A DNA stretch of 64,000 nucleotides from Nitrospirota bacterium (GTDB taxonomy: Bacteria; Nitrospirota; Nitrospiria; SBBL01; JAADHI01), in assembly GCA_029261195.1 (NCBI GenBank), contig JAJDBU010000058.1:1-64000 (forward strand), read 5' to 3'. Positions 32,901 to 41,918 of the stretch are shown here, in pieces. Position numbers and translations under genes: made by a program. The notes below the pieces were generated by a model. The model did not search any database and had not been told where the DNA came from. It was given only the letters and a program-made list of their open reading frames with translations. Every line of letters starts with the position of its first letter. The first letter of the stretch is position 1.

Positions 32901-33793
32901 AGGTCGCTTATTACCCCGGTTGCGCCGCTAAAGGGGCCACACCGGAACTCCATCAATCCACAATGAAAGTTGTTGAACGGATTGGTCTTGAAGTTGAGGA
33001 ACTGACTGCTTTTAACTGCTGTGGTGCCGGCGTGATCGGAGAAGCGGATCCCGACTTGGCCTACACATTAAATGCCCGGACTCTTGCGATCGCAGAGGGC
33101 CTTCATCTCGACATCATGACGGTTTGCGGTACCTGCCAAGGGGTCTTGGGCGGGGCGAATCACGATTTGCAAAGTGATAATGCCTTGCGGGAGCGCATCA
33201 ATCGAAGATTAAAAAGTACGACGGGGCATTCCTACAACGGCACAGTCACTGTAAAGCATCTCCAGTGGATTCTCGTCAAAGATTTCGGTCTTGATGCCCT
33301 GAAACCATTCATCACTCATCCGCTCACGGATGTCTCCATCGCGGCCTTTTACGGCTGTTATATCCTGAGGCCCGACACTTCCTCGCAATTTGATGACTGG
33401 GAAAACCCGACTTCCCTTGAAAAGCTGATCAAAACAATCGGAGCCTTTCCCGTCGAATATGACGGTCGGACAAAATGCTGCGGTTTTCCAGTCTTCTTAG
33501 AGAAAGAAGACATTTCAGTCGGCCTCGTAGAGAAACGCATAGGAGAGGCTAAAGCGTGCGGAAGCGATGCCATGGTCACCCCCTGCCCCCTTTGCCACAT
33601 GGGTCTCGATTTTAATCAGGCAAAAGCTGAAAAATTACATCAGAAACGCGAAGCAGGCGCTCAGCATAAACTTCAGATGCCCATCCTTCACCTACCGCAA
33701 TTGCTGGGTCTGGCAATGGGCTTTTCCCCCGAGGAACTCGGCATGAAGCGCCATCTCGTTTCGACCACACCACTCATTCAGAAAATCGATTAA
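32897..33793 (+). CDS. HdrB/SdhE-type CCG-domain subunit
   Basis: This 298-residue protein has two cysteine-rich CCG domains: [13 protein letters not shown]...NCCGAG near the N-terminus and FYGCYIL...KCCGFP followed by CPLCHMGLD near the C-terminus. In heterodisulfide reductases these bind a special [4Fe-4S] cluster; in type-E succinate dehydrogenases the same domain stands in for the membrane anchor. It has no membrane helix. The ATGA overlap with the SdhB-like gene supports a shared complex. Whether it reduces a quinone or a disulfide cannot be told. Confidence 0.87.
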   Translation: MKVAYYPGCAAKGATPELHQSTMKVVERIGLEVEELTAFNCCGAGVIGEADPDLAYTLNARTLAIAEGLHLDIMTVCGTCQGVLGGANHDLQSDNALRERINRRLKSTTGHSYNGTVTVKHLQWILVKDFGLDALKPFITHPLTDVSIAAFYGCYILRPDTSSQFDDWENPTSLEKLIKTIGAFPVEYDGRTKCCGFPVFLEKEDISVGLVEKRIGEAKACGSDAMVTPCPLCHMGLDFNQAKAEKLHQKREAGAQHKLQMPILHLPQLLGLAMGFSPEELGMKRHLVSTTPLIQKID

Positions 33794-33807
33794 AAAGAGG
33801 AGAAAAC

Positions 33808-34278
33808 ATGACTCAATTAAAACCCGGAGATGACGCGCCTTCTTTTTCCCTGTGCAAAGGGAAAGGAGAAACGATTGAACTTGAATTCTTTAAAGGTAAG
33901 AAGAATGTTGTGCTTTACTTTTACCCGAAAGACAGTACACCGGGCTGTACGACGGAGGCCTGCGATTTTCGGGATGCAGCCGAAGGGCTGGATCAGGTCG
34001 GTACGGTCGTTCTCGGCGTCAGCCGAGATTCGCTTAAATCGCACCAAGGTTTTTCAGAGAAACAGCAACTTAATTTCCCCCTGCTCAGTGATCCGGACGC
34101 TGAAGTTTGCACGGCCTACGGAGTTTATCAATTGAAAAAAAACTACGGGCGTGAATACATGGGCATCGTCCGTTCAACCTTCATCATCAACAAAGCAGGG
34201 AAGATCGTCTGTGCCATGTATGGCGTGAAGGTCAAAGGACATGTCGATGCGATTTTAACGATATTAGAAGCGCTTTAG
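33808..34278 (+). CDS. bcp: Thioredoxin-dependent peroxiredoxin, BCP type
   Basis: This 156-residue antioxidant enzyme reduces peroxides. The active site reads YPKDSTPGCTTEACDF, with the peroxidatic C47 and a resolving C52 five residues on, the atypical 2-Cys (BCP/PrxQ) layout. AGGAG lies a few bases before ATG. It directly follows the HdrB-like gene by 14 bases and so may be co-transcribed with the iron-sulfur genes, which would suit protection of oxygen-sensitive clusters. Confidence 0.93.
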   Translation: MTQLKPGDDAPSFSLCKGKGETIELEFFKGKKNVVLYFYPKDSTPGCTTEACDFRDAAEGLDQVGTVVLGVSRDSLKSHQGFSEKQQLNFPLLSDPDAEVCTAYGVYQLKKNYGREYMGIVRSTFIINKAGKIVCAMYGVKVKGHVDAILTILEAL

Positions 34279-34304
34279 ACTTGAAAAAACCAGTTTTAAA
34301 AAAA

Positions 34305-34333
34305 TTGACATGCCTGAAAACCCCATGTTATAT
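34305..34333 (+). promoter_or_regulatory. Sigma-70 promoter of the ferredoxin gene
   Basis: TTGACA (34305-34310), a 17-base spacer and TTATAT (34328-34333) form a near-consensus promoter 54 bases before ATG 34387. Confidence 0.75.
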
Positions 34334-34386
34334 AGGATTGACTTGTTTGAAAAAATTATCATTTTAAGGAGAGGGGAAAGAAAACG

Positions 34387-34767
34387 ATGGCACTTTTGAT
34401 TACGGATGAATGCATTGCCTGCGCTGCTTGTTTGCCGGAATGCCCTAACGAAGCAATCTTTGAAAATTTGGAGGATTGTGAAGCCGAAGGACTTGAGGTT
34501 ACGGGGGAAGAAGAGGGAGAAGATACTGAAACTCAAATGTCATATGTTGACGGTGACAATATCTATGTGATTGCCTATGATCGCTGCACGGAATGTGTCG
34601 GCCACTTTGATGAACCACAATGCGCGGCGGTCTGCCCTGTATCGGATTGTTGTATTTCCGACCCGACCTATCCAGAAACATCAGCGGTTCTTTTGGATAA
34701 AGTCAAAAAGCTCAATCCAGATAAAGATATTGATGAAAGCCTGGTCTGGAGCGGCGTCCGCAACTAA
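34387..34767 (+). CDS. 4Fe-4S ferredoxin, YfhL-like
   Basis: This 126-residue electron carrier has two cluster motifs: CIACAACLPECPNEAI at the N-terminus and CTECVGHFDEPQCAAVCP in the middle. The second has the eight-residue insertion typical of YfhL/Alvin-type ferredoxins. An acidic insert (about residues 30-55) separates them. It has its own promoter and a strong terminator, so it is a single-gene transcript. The partner enzyme is unknown. Confidence 0.9.
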   Translation: MALLITDECIACAACLPECPNEAIFENLEDCEAEGLEVTGEEEGEDTETQMSYVDGDNIYVIAYDRCTECVGHFDEPQCAAVCPVSDCCISDPTYPETSAVLLDKVKKLNPDKDIDESLVWSGVRN

Positions 34768-34791
34768 TCCCGTCCTGGAAGTAATAAAAAC

Positions 34792-34839
34792 AAAAAAACC
34801 CCCGAAGATCCTTTCCATAAGGTCTTCGGGGGTTTTTTT
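34792..34839. terminator. Rho-independent terminator after the ferredoxin gene
   Basis: A-run plus CCCCCGAAGA (to 34808) pairs with TCTTCGGGGG followed by TTTTTTT (34823-34839). The long stem with A- and T-runs on the flanks works in both directions and also serves the convergent CBS gene. Confidence 0.9.
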
Positions 34840-34864
34840 GTTTTTACTTGATTAATGAAAGGAA

Positions 34865-35257
34865 CTACAGTCTGTTTTTGAAACAGACGACCAAATCTCT
34901 AACGGAAATAATTCCGACGATCTTTTCATGCTCGGTAATCACAAGATGTCGGATGCCTTTATTCGCCATCAGATCGTTCGCCTCTTTTGCAGTCTCGTCA
35001 ATATCAATTGAAATGATCGGGCTACTCATAATGGACACTATTCGGCTTTTGTCCGGATCAAGGCTTGCCGCGATGCCCAAACGCACCAGATCTCCCTCAC
35101 TGATAATGCCGATCTTTTCCTCTCCTTCACCCACCAGTAAGGAACCAACACGCTGATCGCGCATCTGCACAGCGGCCTCCCGAAGCGTTGCCTCTGGAGA
35201 AATTGCTTTGATCTCACGTTTCATCAGTAGTGCTAATGGTGTCATGTCCTCCTCCAA
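34865..35257 (-). CDS. CBS-domain protein
   Basis: This 130-residue protein consists of two CBS domains and nothing else: residues about 8-62 (ISPEATLREAAVQMRDQRVG, IGIISEGDLVRLG) and 70-128 (IDETAKEANDLMANKGIRHL, IVGIISVRDLV). Such stand-alone pairs bind adenosine nucleotides and regulate other proteins. No partner is obvious next to it. Confidence 0.9.
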   Translation of the reverse strand: MEEDMTPLALLMKREIKAISPEATLREAAVQMRDQRVGSLLVGEGEEKIGIISEGDLVRLGIAASLDPDKSRIVSIMSSPIISIDIDETAKEANDLMANKGIRHLVITEHEKIVGIISVRDLVVCFKNRL

Positions 35258-35424
35258 ATCGAATACAATTGATTTTTTTTACAAATCTGACGACACAATA
35301 TATCAAACAAAGTCAGGAATCAATTTTAGCGACCAGCATCTCAGCACGGCAAATGAGGCGTAATATCTTGATTCAAATGACAAAAACATGCATAGAATGA
35401 CCGGCAACCTAAACTCAAGGAGGA

Positions 35425-35843
35425 GTGCTGATGAAATCGTATCGAAAGGAGCTTTGGTTTAACATCCCGACCCGGCGAGCTTATATCAATATTTCTCAAG
35501 ATGTTCAGGGGGTGATTGATAAAAGCGGGATTCAAGAGGGACTTTGCCTCGTCAATGCAATGCATATTACCGCCTCCGTTTATATCAATGATGACGAGCC
35601 GGGGCTATTAAAGGATTATGATGATTTTTTGGAGCGAATCGCTCCACATGAGCCGATATCACACTATCGCCACAACCAAACGGGTGAAGACAATGGTGAT
35701 GCACATATCAAACGACAACTCATGGGTCGAGAAGTCGTCGTAGCGATCGCAAACTCGATTTTGGACCTTGGGAGCAGATTTTCTATGGGGAGTTTGACGG
35801 TAAACGCCGGAAACGAGTCCTGGTGAAAATTATCGGAGAGTAG
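35425..35843 (+). pseudogene. yjbQ: YjbQ-family protein gene, frameshifted near its 3' end
   Basis: The first ~115 codons encode a normal YjbQ (secondary thiamine-phosphate synthase-like) protein, including [18 protein letters not shown] and [17 protein letters not shown]. After LDLG (35761-35772) this frame runs into an unrelated tail and stops at 35826. The next frame instead gives the expected family ending, [20 protein letters not shown] then IIGE, stopping at TAG 35841-35843. About 7 bases (1 modulo 3) appear to be missing between short TTGG repeats at 35762-35771. This is either a recent mutation or an assembly error. AAGGAGGAG precedes ATG 35431 region; the start may be ATG 35431. Confidence 0.8.
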
Positions 35844-35853
35844 CCGCGGAGTC

Positions 35854-36915
35854 TTATTTTTCGATTCCCTCCTTTTTCGACGCTCTCTTTCTTTCTACTA
35901 ATTGTGCAGACCTGGGTCCGCCATTTTGATGAATAAAGGCGTAGGCTTCAGCCTCTTTATGAATTGTGGATAATTCGGCAGGGGTAAGCCATTGCAGTAG
36001 TTTGGCGTTTTCTTTGTTTTGACTGGTGTTCGAGACAGTCGTGTTGTCGGTGCAGATTGAAACCGGTATTCCATATTCCAAAAATTTCAGAATCGGATGC
36101 GGCTCTCCTAATTTAACCGCCCCGGTTTGATAGTTTGAGGTATAACAGCATTCAATCATTATCTTGTCTTTTGCCAGCCGTTTCAAAAGCGCCTTATCCT
36201 CAATAGCGGAACAACCGTGGCCGATCCGACTGGCACCCAAGACATCAATTGCCTCCCAGATGGACTGGGGGCCTTCGTCTTCCCCCGCATGAATGGTGAG
36301 GTACAGACCTCCTGTACGGGCAATGTCGTAGGCTTGACCAAATAGCCGAGCAGGATTGCCTCTTTCTGCTCCGGCAATATCAAAGCCGATGACGCCGGTT
36401 CGCTCATGGAGTGATTGTGCTTCAGAGATGGCCTGACGCGCCAGGATCTTCGCAATATGCGGCCCTTGATGTCGCATTGCAATGACAATAAGGCCGATCT
36501 CCATCGGGAAGCGATTTTTTGCCTTGTTGATGCCGCTTAAAACGGCACTGATCGTCTGTCTCAAGGTTAGACCGGAATAGGTATGGATAATGGGAGCGTA
36601 ACGAAGCTCTAACAGGCGGACATTGTTTTTATAAGCCTCTGTGACAATTGATTCAACGGCATAGGCGATGTTGTCATAAAACTGCGTGATCCAGAGAGGA
36701 TAATGAAACTTGTCGAGGTATTTGAGCAAGGCTCCCTCTTCGCCCTCCTGAAGGACCAGGTGTTTTTCCATCTCTTTTTTGGTTTTAACGGGATGAAGGC
36801 CATGCTTTTTCATCAGTTTCCATGTCACATCAAGAGGAATCGACCCATCGACATGTTGGTGGAGTTCCACCTTCTCAATTAAAGAGATGTCGCTTTTTTC
36901 ACTGCGCGGCTTCAT
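35854..36915 (-). CDS. Adenosine deaminase-family protein
   Basis: This protein of about 353 residues belongs to the metal-dependent amidohydrolase group. VELHQHVDGSIP gives the HxH metal ligands near the N-terminus. TIHAGEDEGPQSIWEAID holds the third His and the catalytic Glu, followed by SRIGHG. SICTDNTTVSNT gives the metal-binding Asp. It would convert adenosine (or a related base) to inosine. ATG 36915 overlaps the stop of the upstream dihydroorotate dehydrogenase-like gene (ATGA) and has AGAAGGA before it, so the genes are coupled. The last ~15 residues are highly charged. Confidence 0.88.
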   Translation of the reverse strand: MKPRSEKSDISLIEKVELHQHVDGSIPLDVTWKLMKKHGLHPVKTKKEMEKHLVLQEGEEGALLKYLDKFHYPLWITQFYDNIAYAVESIVTEAYKNNVRLLELRYAPIIHTYSGLTLRQTISAVLSGINKAKNRFPMEIGLIVIAMRHQGPHIAKILARQAISEAQSLHERTGVIGFDIAGAERGNPARLFGQAYDIARTGGLYLTIHAGEDEGPQSIWEAIDVLGASRIGHGCSAIEDKALLKRLAKDKIMIECCYTSNYQTGAVKLGEPHPILKFLEYGIPVSICTDNTTVSNTSQNKENAKLLQWLTPAELSTIHKEAEAYAFIHQNGGPRSAQLVERKRASKKEGIEK

Positions 36916-38012
36916 TCCTTCTTCCTGGCCTTTTTGCTTTCTTCCTGTAATTTCCAATAACGGTAGGCCAGATATGGATCCCACATCGCCCCGGTCGCGC
37001 TCATGACCGCATCGACTCCGAGATTAAAATAGTCTTGTATGTCTTCCGCCGTCATTGCCCCTCCGACACCGATAACGACGAATTCATAGCCTTCTTTTTG
37101 GCGGAGATGGACCAGTCTCGCCGCCTGGTCCATGGCGCATGTTTTAATCGCAGCCCCGCAAACACCCGATGTCAGCCGACCCTTTCCCGGTAGCGCAGGT
37201 GATTCATCCGGCTTAACAATTTCAAACGAGAGGGTATTAACCGATGCGATGCCTTCCACATAGGGCGCGTTGGCGGAAATGACCTTTTGAAGTTTTAAAA
37301 TATCGGGAATATAGCCAATCTTGATTAAAAGAGGGATAGATCCGATTCTTTTTTTTACCAGCGCTGAAACCTCGGAAGAGGCTTCCGGATCGCAAAAAAG
37401 CGCTCCTTCCCGCCCGACGACATTTGGGCAGGAAAGGTTGATCTCTATCATCTGAGCCCCTGCCTCCACGGCCATTGCTGCCGCGTCGGCATAATCATCG
37501 GCCAGGCGATGCCTTTGTCCCGGTGTGCCAACGACACTGACAATCAGTATTTGACCCGGATTCAGGCCTGCTTTTGCTTTGACCACATCTGCCTGCCAGA
37601 CTTCGGGTGCCTGTGAAGGCATCCCGAAGGAATTGGTAATACTTACTTTCCCGGCTGGAGCGCCCCTGTCTTCCGGCAAGACGGCGAGACGCCCTCCAAT
37701 GTCCTCCTCGGTGAGTGCTTCCTTGATATCCAATAAAAGACAATTCGGTGCTGGATGGCTGGGACGGGTACAGGTTCGAACTGTTTTATAGACAAGCAGG
37801 TCAAAGCCGAGACTTGCGTAGGATGTCACCCAATTAGCATTGAGTAGAGGACCGGCGGGTACTCCCAATAGGGAATTAACCTTAAAATCTAAGAATGAAT
37901 GTTGCTGAAGAATACTTCGTTCAGGTAAGGCACCATCAAAAAACGGGCCTAGCCGATAGTTCTCGTCGTAAGAAAGATCAATTCGGTAAGTCGGTTTCGA
38001 GATCATTTTCAT
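36912..38012 (-). CDS. Dihydroorotate dehydrogenase-like flavoprotein
   Basis: This 366-residue TIM-barrel flavoprotein resembles PyrD. VPAGPLLNANWVTSYASLGF and VYKTVRT near the N-terminus bind FMN, INLSCPN is the central signature with a Cys in the active-site position of class 1 enzymes, and IGVGGAMTAEDIQDYFNLGV closes the phosphate site. It is longer at the N-terminus than many class 1 PyrD proteins and could be a family member acting on another pyrimidine. It is translationally coupled to the adenosine deaminase-like gene, an odd pairing of pyrimidine and purine enzymes. Confidence 0.8.
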   Translation of the reverse strand: MKMISKPTYRIDLSYDENYRLGPFFDGALPERSILQQHSFLDFKVNSLLGVPAGPLLNANWVTSYASLGFDLLVYKTVRTCTRPSHPAPNCLLLDIKEALTEEDIGGRLAVLPEDRGAPAGKVSITNSFGMPSQAPEVWQADVVKAKAGLNPGQILIVSVVGTPGQRHRLADDYADAAAMAVEAGAQMIEINLSCPNVVGREGALFCDPEASSEVSALVKKRIGSIPLLIKIGYIPDILKLQKVISANAPYVEGIASVNTLSFEIVKPDESPALPGKGRLTSGVCGAAIKTCAMDQAARLVHLRQKEGYEFVVIGVGGAMTAEDIQDYFNLGVDAVMSATGAMWDPYLAYRYWKLQEESKKARKKE

Positions 38013-38249
38013 TGAGTTTATACCACCCGCATAAATGGAGCAAGCAATCCCCTGCTTCCTTAAAAAAAAACTTGATAGGAAAAGACAGACAGGATATCAT
38101 TTCTCTTGTGTTTTTAGAAATAGGCATCAGTAACAGACTTGTCTTCTCTCAGATCGAAGCACTCGAAATCCGGAGACACCTTTTCCTCTTCAGATCTGCT
38201 ACAATTAGCTTTCAACGCACCTCACCTCGGCTTTAAACCAGGCTTACTT

Positions 38250-40757
38250 GTGGGAAAACGCTTGTTCGACCTCTCAGTTGCTCTCTTCATCCTCACCCTT
38301 TTTTCACCCCTCTGCCTCATCGCCTTCATCCTCATCCGAATCTCTTCTTCCGGCCCGATATTATTAAAAGAAAAGAGAATTGGTAAGGGGTTTCGCAGCT
38401 TCAACCTTTACCGGTTTTGCTGCGAAAGACGACAGATCCCGAGAGAAACGGACTCTCAGGTGACAAATAAATTTCCTTTGATCCCCTTTCTTCAAAAACA
38501 GGCATTCGGCATAAAGTTTGATACGCTTCCGACCTTCCTGAATGTCTTGAAAGGCGAGATGAGTCTCGTTGGCCCACGCCCCCAAAGCCCTGTATATGTT
38601 AAGAAATTTAAGGATGCGTATCAGACGATACTATCGGTTGCACCTGGAATGAGCAACCTTTCCCCGATGGCATTAGCAGAAGAGGTCTCTTCTTTTGACC
38701 CTAGTGAAACATGCGAAGGGAGTGATCCAATCACAATAGGCAATTTCCCTCCCTTGCTTCCTAAAGAACTTAAATTAGCAAAGGCTTATGTGGAAAACCA
38801 GTCTTTCATCCTTGATCTGAAAATTCTTTTTACGACACTGAGTCAGTCCATCCTTTCCTCCCCGTCATTTTTTAGAAAAACCAACGAAAAGGATAGAAGA
38901 TGTCTTCAAGACGACATCTTCAACTCTCGAGCTCAAATTATCTTTGTTTCTCATCTCTTGGCCATCCTAATCTGTAACTATATGGCATTTTTGCTTCGCT
39001 TTGACGGGAAAATTCCAAATGCAACCTTCGACCTGTTTTTAAAAACTTTGCCAATTATCGTATTTGTTCGCCTGGGCGCTCTTTACCTTTACGGCCTCAA
39101 CCGGGGTTTGTGGCGTTATGCCGGACTGCGGGACCTACTGAATATTGTGTGGGCCATTTTCAGTAGCACCCTTTTCATCTACGGTACTTCCATCTTGTTT
39201 GGATGGGGTGGCTACCCCAGATCAATCTACCTGATTGACTCGATTTTACTATTGGTCGTTTTGTCGGTACTCCGTAGCGCTAAGAGAATATATGCCACCT
39301 TGATTCAGACGGGGATCGCCTCAAGACGGATCTTGATTGTCGGGGCGGGTAACGCCGGGGAGATGATCGTTCGAAACATGAAGCAGGATCGACGCTACGA
39401 CAGCCTTCCGGCCGCCTTTGTTGATGATGACATCGCAAAACACTCAAAAAAAATCCACAATACCCGGGTCATCGGAAATATTTCCGAGATAGAGCAAGCC
39501 GTCGAAGAGGTCCATGCAAATGAGATATTAATTGCCATTCCTTCGGCCTCTACCACAGAGATGAAAAAGATTATCAAGTACTGCAAACCACTCAATCTCC
39601 CCATTAAAACCCTGCCCAACCTATCCGACATGATTCATGGGAGAATCTCAGTGAATGATATCCGTCCACTCGACATTGAGGATCTCATCGGCAGGGCCGA
39701 GATTCGTATACAGGATCCGGAAGTCGCAGGGCACATCCGGGGGAAAAGAGTCCTCATCACCGGAGGAGGCGGTTCAATCGGTTCAGAGCTTTGCCGACAG
39801 GTCGCATCCTTTCGGCCGGAAGCCTTGATCATTCTTGAAAGAAACGAAAACAACCTCTACCAGATTGAGATCGACCTGCTCGAAAGATTTCCGGACCTCT
39901 CACTGAAAACCGTATTAGGTGATATTTGCGACATCAAAAAAGTGGATCAAACCTTTTTTGACCTCCGACCTCAGATTATCTTTCATGCTGCGGCATATAA
40001 ACATGTGCCGATGATGGAGAGAAGCCCTCTCGAAGCAATCAGGAATAACATTCTCGGGACCTATCAGTTGATCACGGCCTCAGACCGGCATCGTGTCGAA
40101 ACCTTCGTCTTGATCTCGACTGATAAAGCCGTCTCTCCTTCAAGTGTCATGGGCGCAACAAAGCGCGTTGCCGAAATGATGGTCCGTTATTTTGATGATC
40201 AATACCGAACCAAGTTGGTTTCAGTTCGATTTGGCAACGTACTGGAAAGTAACGGCAGCATCGTCCCGATTTTTAGAGACTTGATCAATAAAAGAAAGCC
40301 ACTCAAGGTCACCCACCCGAAGGTCCAGCGATATTTTATTTCACTGCCCGAAGCGGTTCAGCTGGTGCTGCAATCTTCCATTCTTGGTGAAGGTGGAGAG
40401 GTTTTTGTGCTCGATATGGGAAAACCGATCAAGATCATTGACTTGGCAAAAACAATGATTACCCTATCCGGGCTCACGCCTGAAGCTGACATCCCGATTC
40501 AGATCATTGGCCTACGCCCGGGAGAAAAACTGCATGAAGGACTGTTTGAGGAAAGCGAAGTCGTTGTTCAAACCCGGCATGAAAAAGTCCGGCTCGCAAC
40601 AGGAGAAAAGGTCAGTCTGGATTTCCTCGCCTATATCGAACAGTTTTTAGAAATGGACCATCAGACCGCCCCTTCAGAAATCAAATCGCTTTTAAAAGAG
40701 CTGGTACCAACCTGCCAATGGGAAGGAAAACCCGCCCCTAAAGTCACATTGACTTAG
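38250..40757 (+). CDS. Fusion of degenerate sugar transferase and CapD-type nucleotide-sugar dehydratase
   Basis: The N-terminal ~200 residues resemble the bacterial sugar transferase family (KRLFDLSVALFILTLFSPLC; NVLKGEMSLVGPRP). The usual YKFRSM is changed to YRFCCE and the LDELPQ segment reads FDTLPT, so catalysis is doubtful. Four membrane helices follow (about AQIIFVSHLLAILIC to YLIDSILLLVVL). Then come a CoA-binding-like Rossmann fold (ILIVGAGNAGEMI) and a CapD/PglF dehydratase (TGGGGSIGSELCRQ, AAAYKHVPMME, STDKAVSPSSVMGATKR). The second half would make UDP-4-keto-6-deoxy sugars. The start is uncertain: GTG 38250 fits the family; the frame runs back to TTG 38139. Confidence 0.83.
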   Translation: MGKRLFDLSVALFILTLFSPLCLIAFILIRISSSGPILLKEKRIGKGFRSFNLYRFCCERRQIPRETDSQVTNKFPLIPFLQKQAFGIKFDTLPTFLNVLKGEMSLVGPRPQSPVYVKKFKDAYQTILSVAPGMSNLSPMALAEEVSSFDPSETCEGSDPITIGNFPPLLPKELKLAKAYVENQSFILDLKILFTTLSQSILSSPSFFRKTNEKDRRCLQDDIFNSRAQIIFVSHLLAILICNYMAFLLRFDGKIPNATFDLFLKTLPIIVFVRLGALYLYGLNRGLWRYAGLRDLLNIVWAIFSSTLFIYGTSILFGWGGYPRSIYLIDSILLLVVLSVLRSAKRIYATLIQTGIASRRILIVGAGNAGEMIVRNMKQDRRYDSLPAAFVDDDIAKHSKKIHNTRVIGNISEIEQAVEEVHANEILIAIPSASTTEMKKIIKYCKPLNLPIKTLPNLSDMIHGRISVNDIRPLDIEDLIGRAEIRIQDPEVAGHIRGKRVLITGGGGSIGSELCRQVASFRPEALIILERNENNLYQIEIDLLERFPDLSLKTVLGDICDIKKVDQTFFDLRPQIIFHAAAYKHVPMMERSPLEAIRNNILGTYQLITASDRHRVETFVLISTDKAVSPSSVMGATKRVAEMMVRYFDDQYRTKLVSVRFGNVLESNGSIVPIFRDLINKRKPLKVTHPKVQRYFISLPEAVQLVLQSSILGEGGEVFVLDMGKPIKIIDLAKTMITLSGLTPEADIPIQIIGLRPGEKLHEGLFEESEVVVQTRHEKVRLATGEKVSLDFLAYIEQFLEMDHQTAPSEIKSLLKELVPTCQWEGKPAPKVTLT

Positions 40758-40784
40758 AATATCTCACCCTGTCATTGCGACAGA

Positions 40785-41918
40785 CTAAGGTCCAGTAAAG
40801 CGGCTGACGCCGCCGAAAGATCCGAACCATTTATTCCCGTCATCATCAATAGCAATTGAAAAGACGTAGTCTCCAAAGAGACCGTTCATGCGATTAAGGG
40901 TCTTGAAACTTTTCCCGTCAAAACGGCTGACCCCTTTATTGGTGCCGATCCACATGATGCCCTTCTTGTCGATCTCAATGGCATTGATGATGTTGCCGGA
41001 AAGTCCGTCATCCATCGTATAATTTTTAAAGGTCTTGCCGTCGAAGCGCGACAGCCCCCCACCCCAGGTGCCAAACCAAAGAATGCCTTTTTTGTCGATT
41101 GCGGAGGAGATGACATAGTTGGGATTGACTTCTTGGTTTTCTCGCCCCGATCGTAGATGATGCTCTCCATCTTCCTCGTCATAGCCTTCGCCTTCAGGCA
41201 GACTTTTTAGCTTTTCTTTGAGTGAGGCCCCCAGACCATCTGCATGAGTCCAGCCTTCCCATTTTTTCCCGTCAAAGCGGTTGACGCCTCCTTCGGTTCC
41301 AAACCAGAGTACGCCGGAAGGCTCTCGTTCAATGGTATAAACCCACTTGTCAACGAGTCCATCGGCCATCGTGTAGGTATGAAAACCCTCTTTTTTTGCC
41401 CGGCTTGCCCCCTTCCAGGTTGCCGCCCAGAGTGTGCCGTCCGGCTCAAAAAGAAGATCGTAAACCCAAAGGTCTCCCAGTCCGGTTTTGGGCTTATAGC
41501 TTGCCCAAGCGGTCCCGTAACCTTTATTTCCGTGTCCGTAGGGGGTAAAAAGTTCCCAGTTTCTGCCGTCGAAGCGAACCAGTCCACCGCCGTAGGTGCC
41601 AATCCAGACATTCTTTTTTTCATCTGTCCGGATCGCCACAATGACGTTAGAGAGCAGCCCGGACCGGCTGGTATTAAAAACCTGAGGGCTTTCCTTTTTT
41701 CGATTAAAGCGGATCAGACCATTTGATGTCCCAATCCAGATATCATCACCATTGGCATGTAAGGCCCGGATGACGACCTCTCCGATCGACCAGCCTGTCC
41801 ACCGGGAGTCCATTCCGCCGGGAGGCAGGGGCGGCGGGACTTGGGACCAGGTGAGCGTGAAAAAGAAAAGGACGAAGCCTAGGCTGGAAAGGAAAGCCCG
41901 TTTCAAAATTCTCCCCAT
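40785..41918 (-). CDS. Secreted two-component-regulator-type propeller protein
   Basis: This 377-residue protein has a signal peptide (LSSLGFVLFFFTLTWSQ) and 'two-component regulator propeller' repeats, for example NGLIRFNRK, GGGLVRFDGRNWELF, GVNRFDGKKWEGW and GVSRFDGKSFKTL, each about 45-50 residues. In large sensor kinases this propeller is an extracellular sensor, but here it is stand-alone with no kinase domain. It overlaps the 3' end of the NAD kinase gene by 16 bases and is presumably co-transcribed. Ligand and role are unknown. Confidence 0.85.
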   Translation of the reverse strand: MGRILKRAFLSSLGFVLFFFTLTWSQVPPPLPPGGMDSRWTGWSIGEVVIRALHANGDDIWIGTSNGLIRFNRKKESPQVFNTSRSGLLSNVIVAIRTDEKKNVWIGTYGGGLVRFDGRNWELFTPYGHGNKGYGTAWASYKPKTGLGDLWVYDLLFEPDGTLWAATWKGASRAKKEGFHTYTMADGLVDKWVYTIEREPSGVLWFGTEGGVNRFDGKKWEGWTHADGLGASLKEKLKSLPEGEGYDEEDGEHHLRSGRENQEVNPNYVISSAIDKKGILWFGTWGGGLSRFDGKTFKNYTMDDGLSGNIINAIEIDKKGIMWIGTNKGVSRFDGKSFKTLNRMNGLFGDYVFSIAIDDDGNKWFGSFGGVSRFTGP

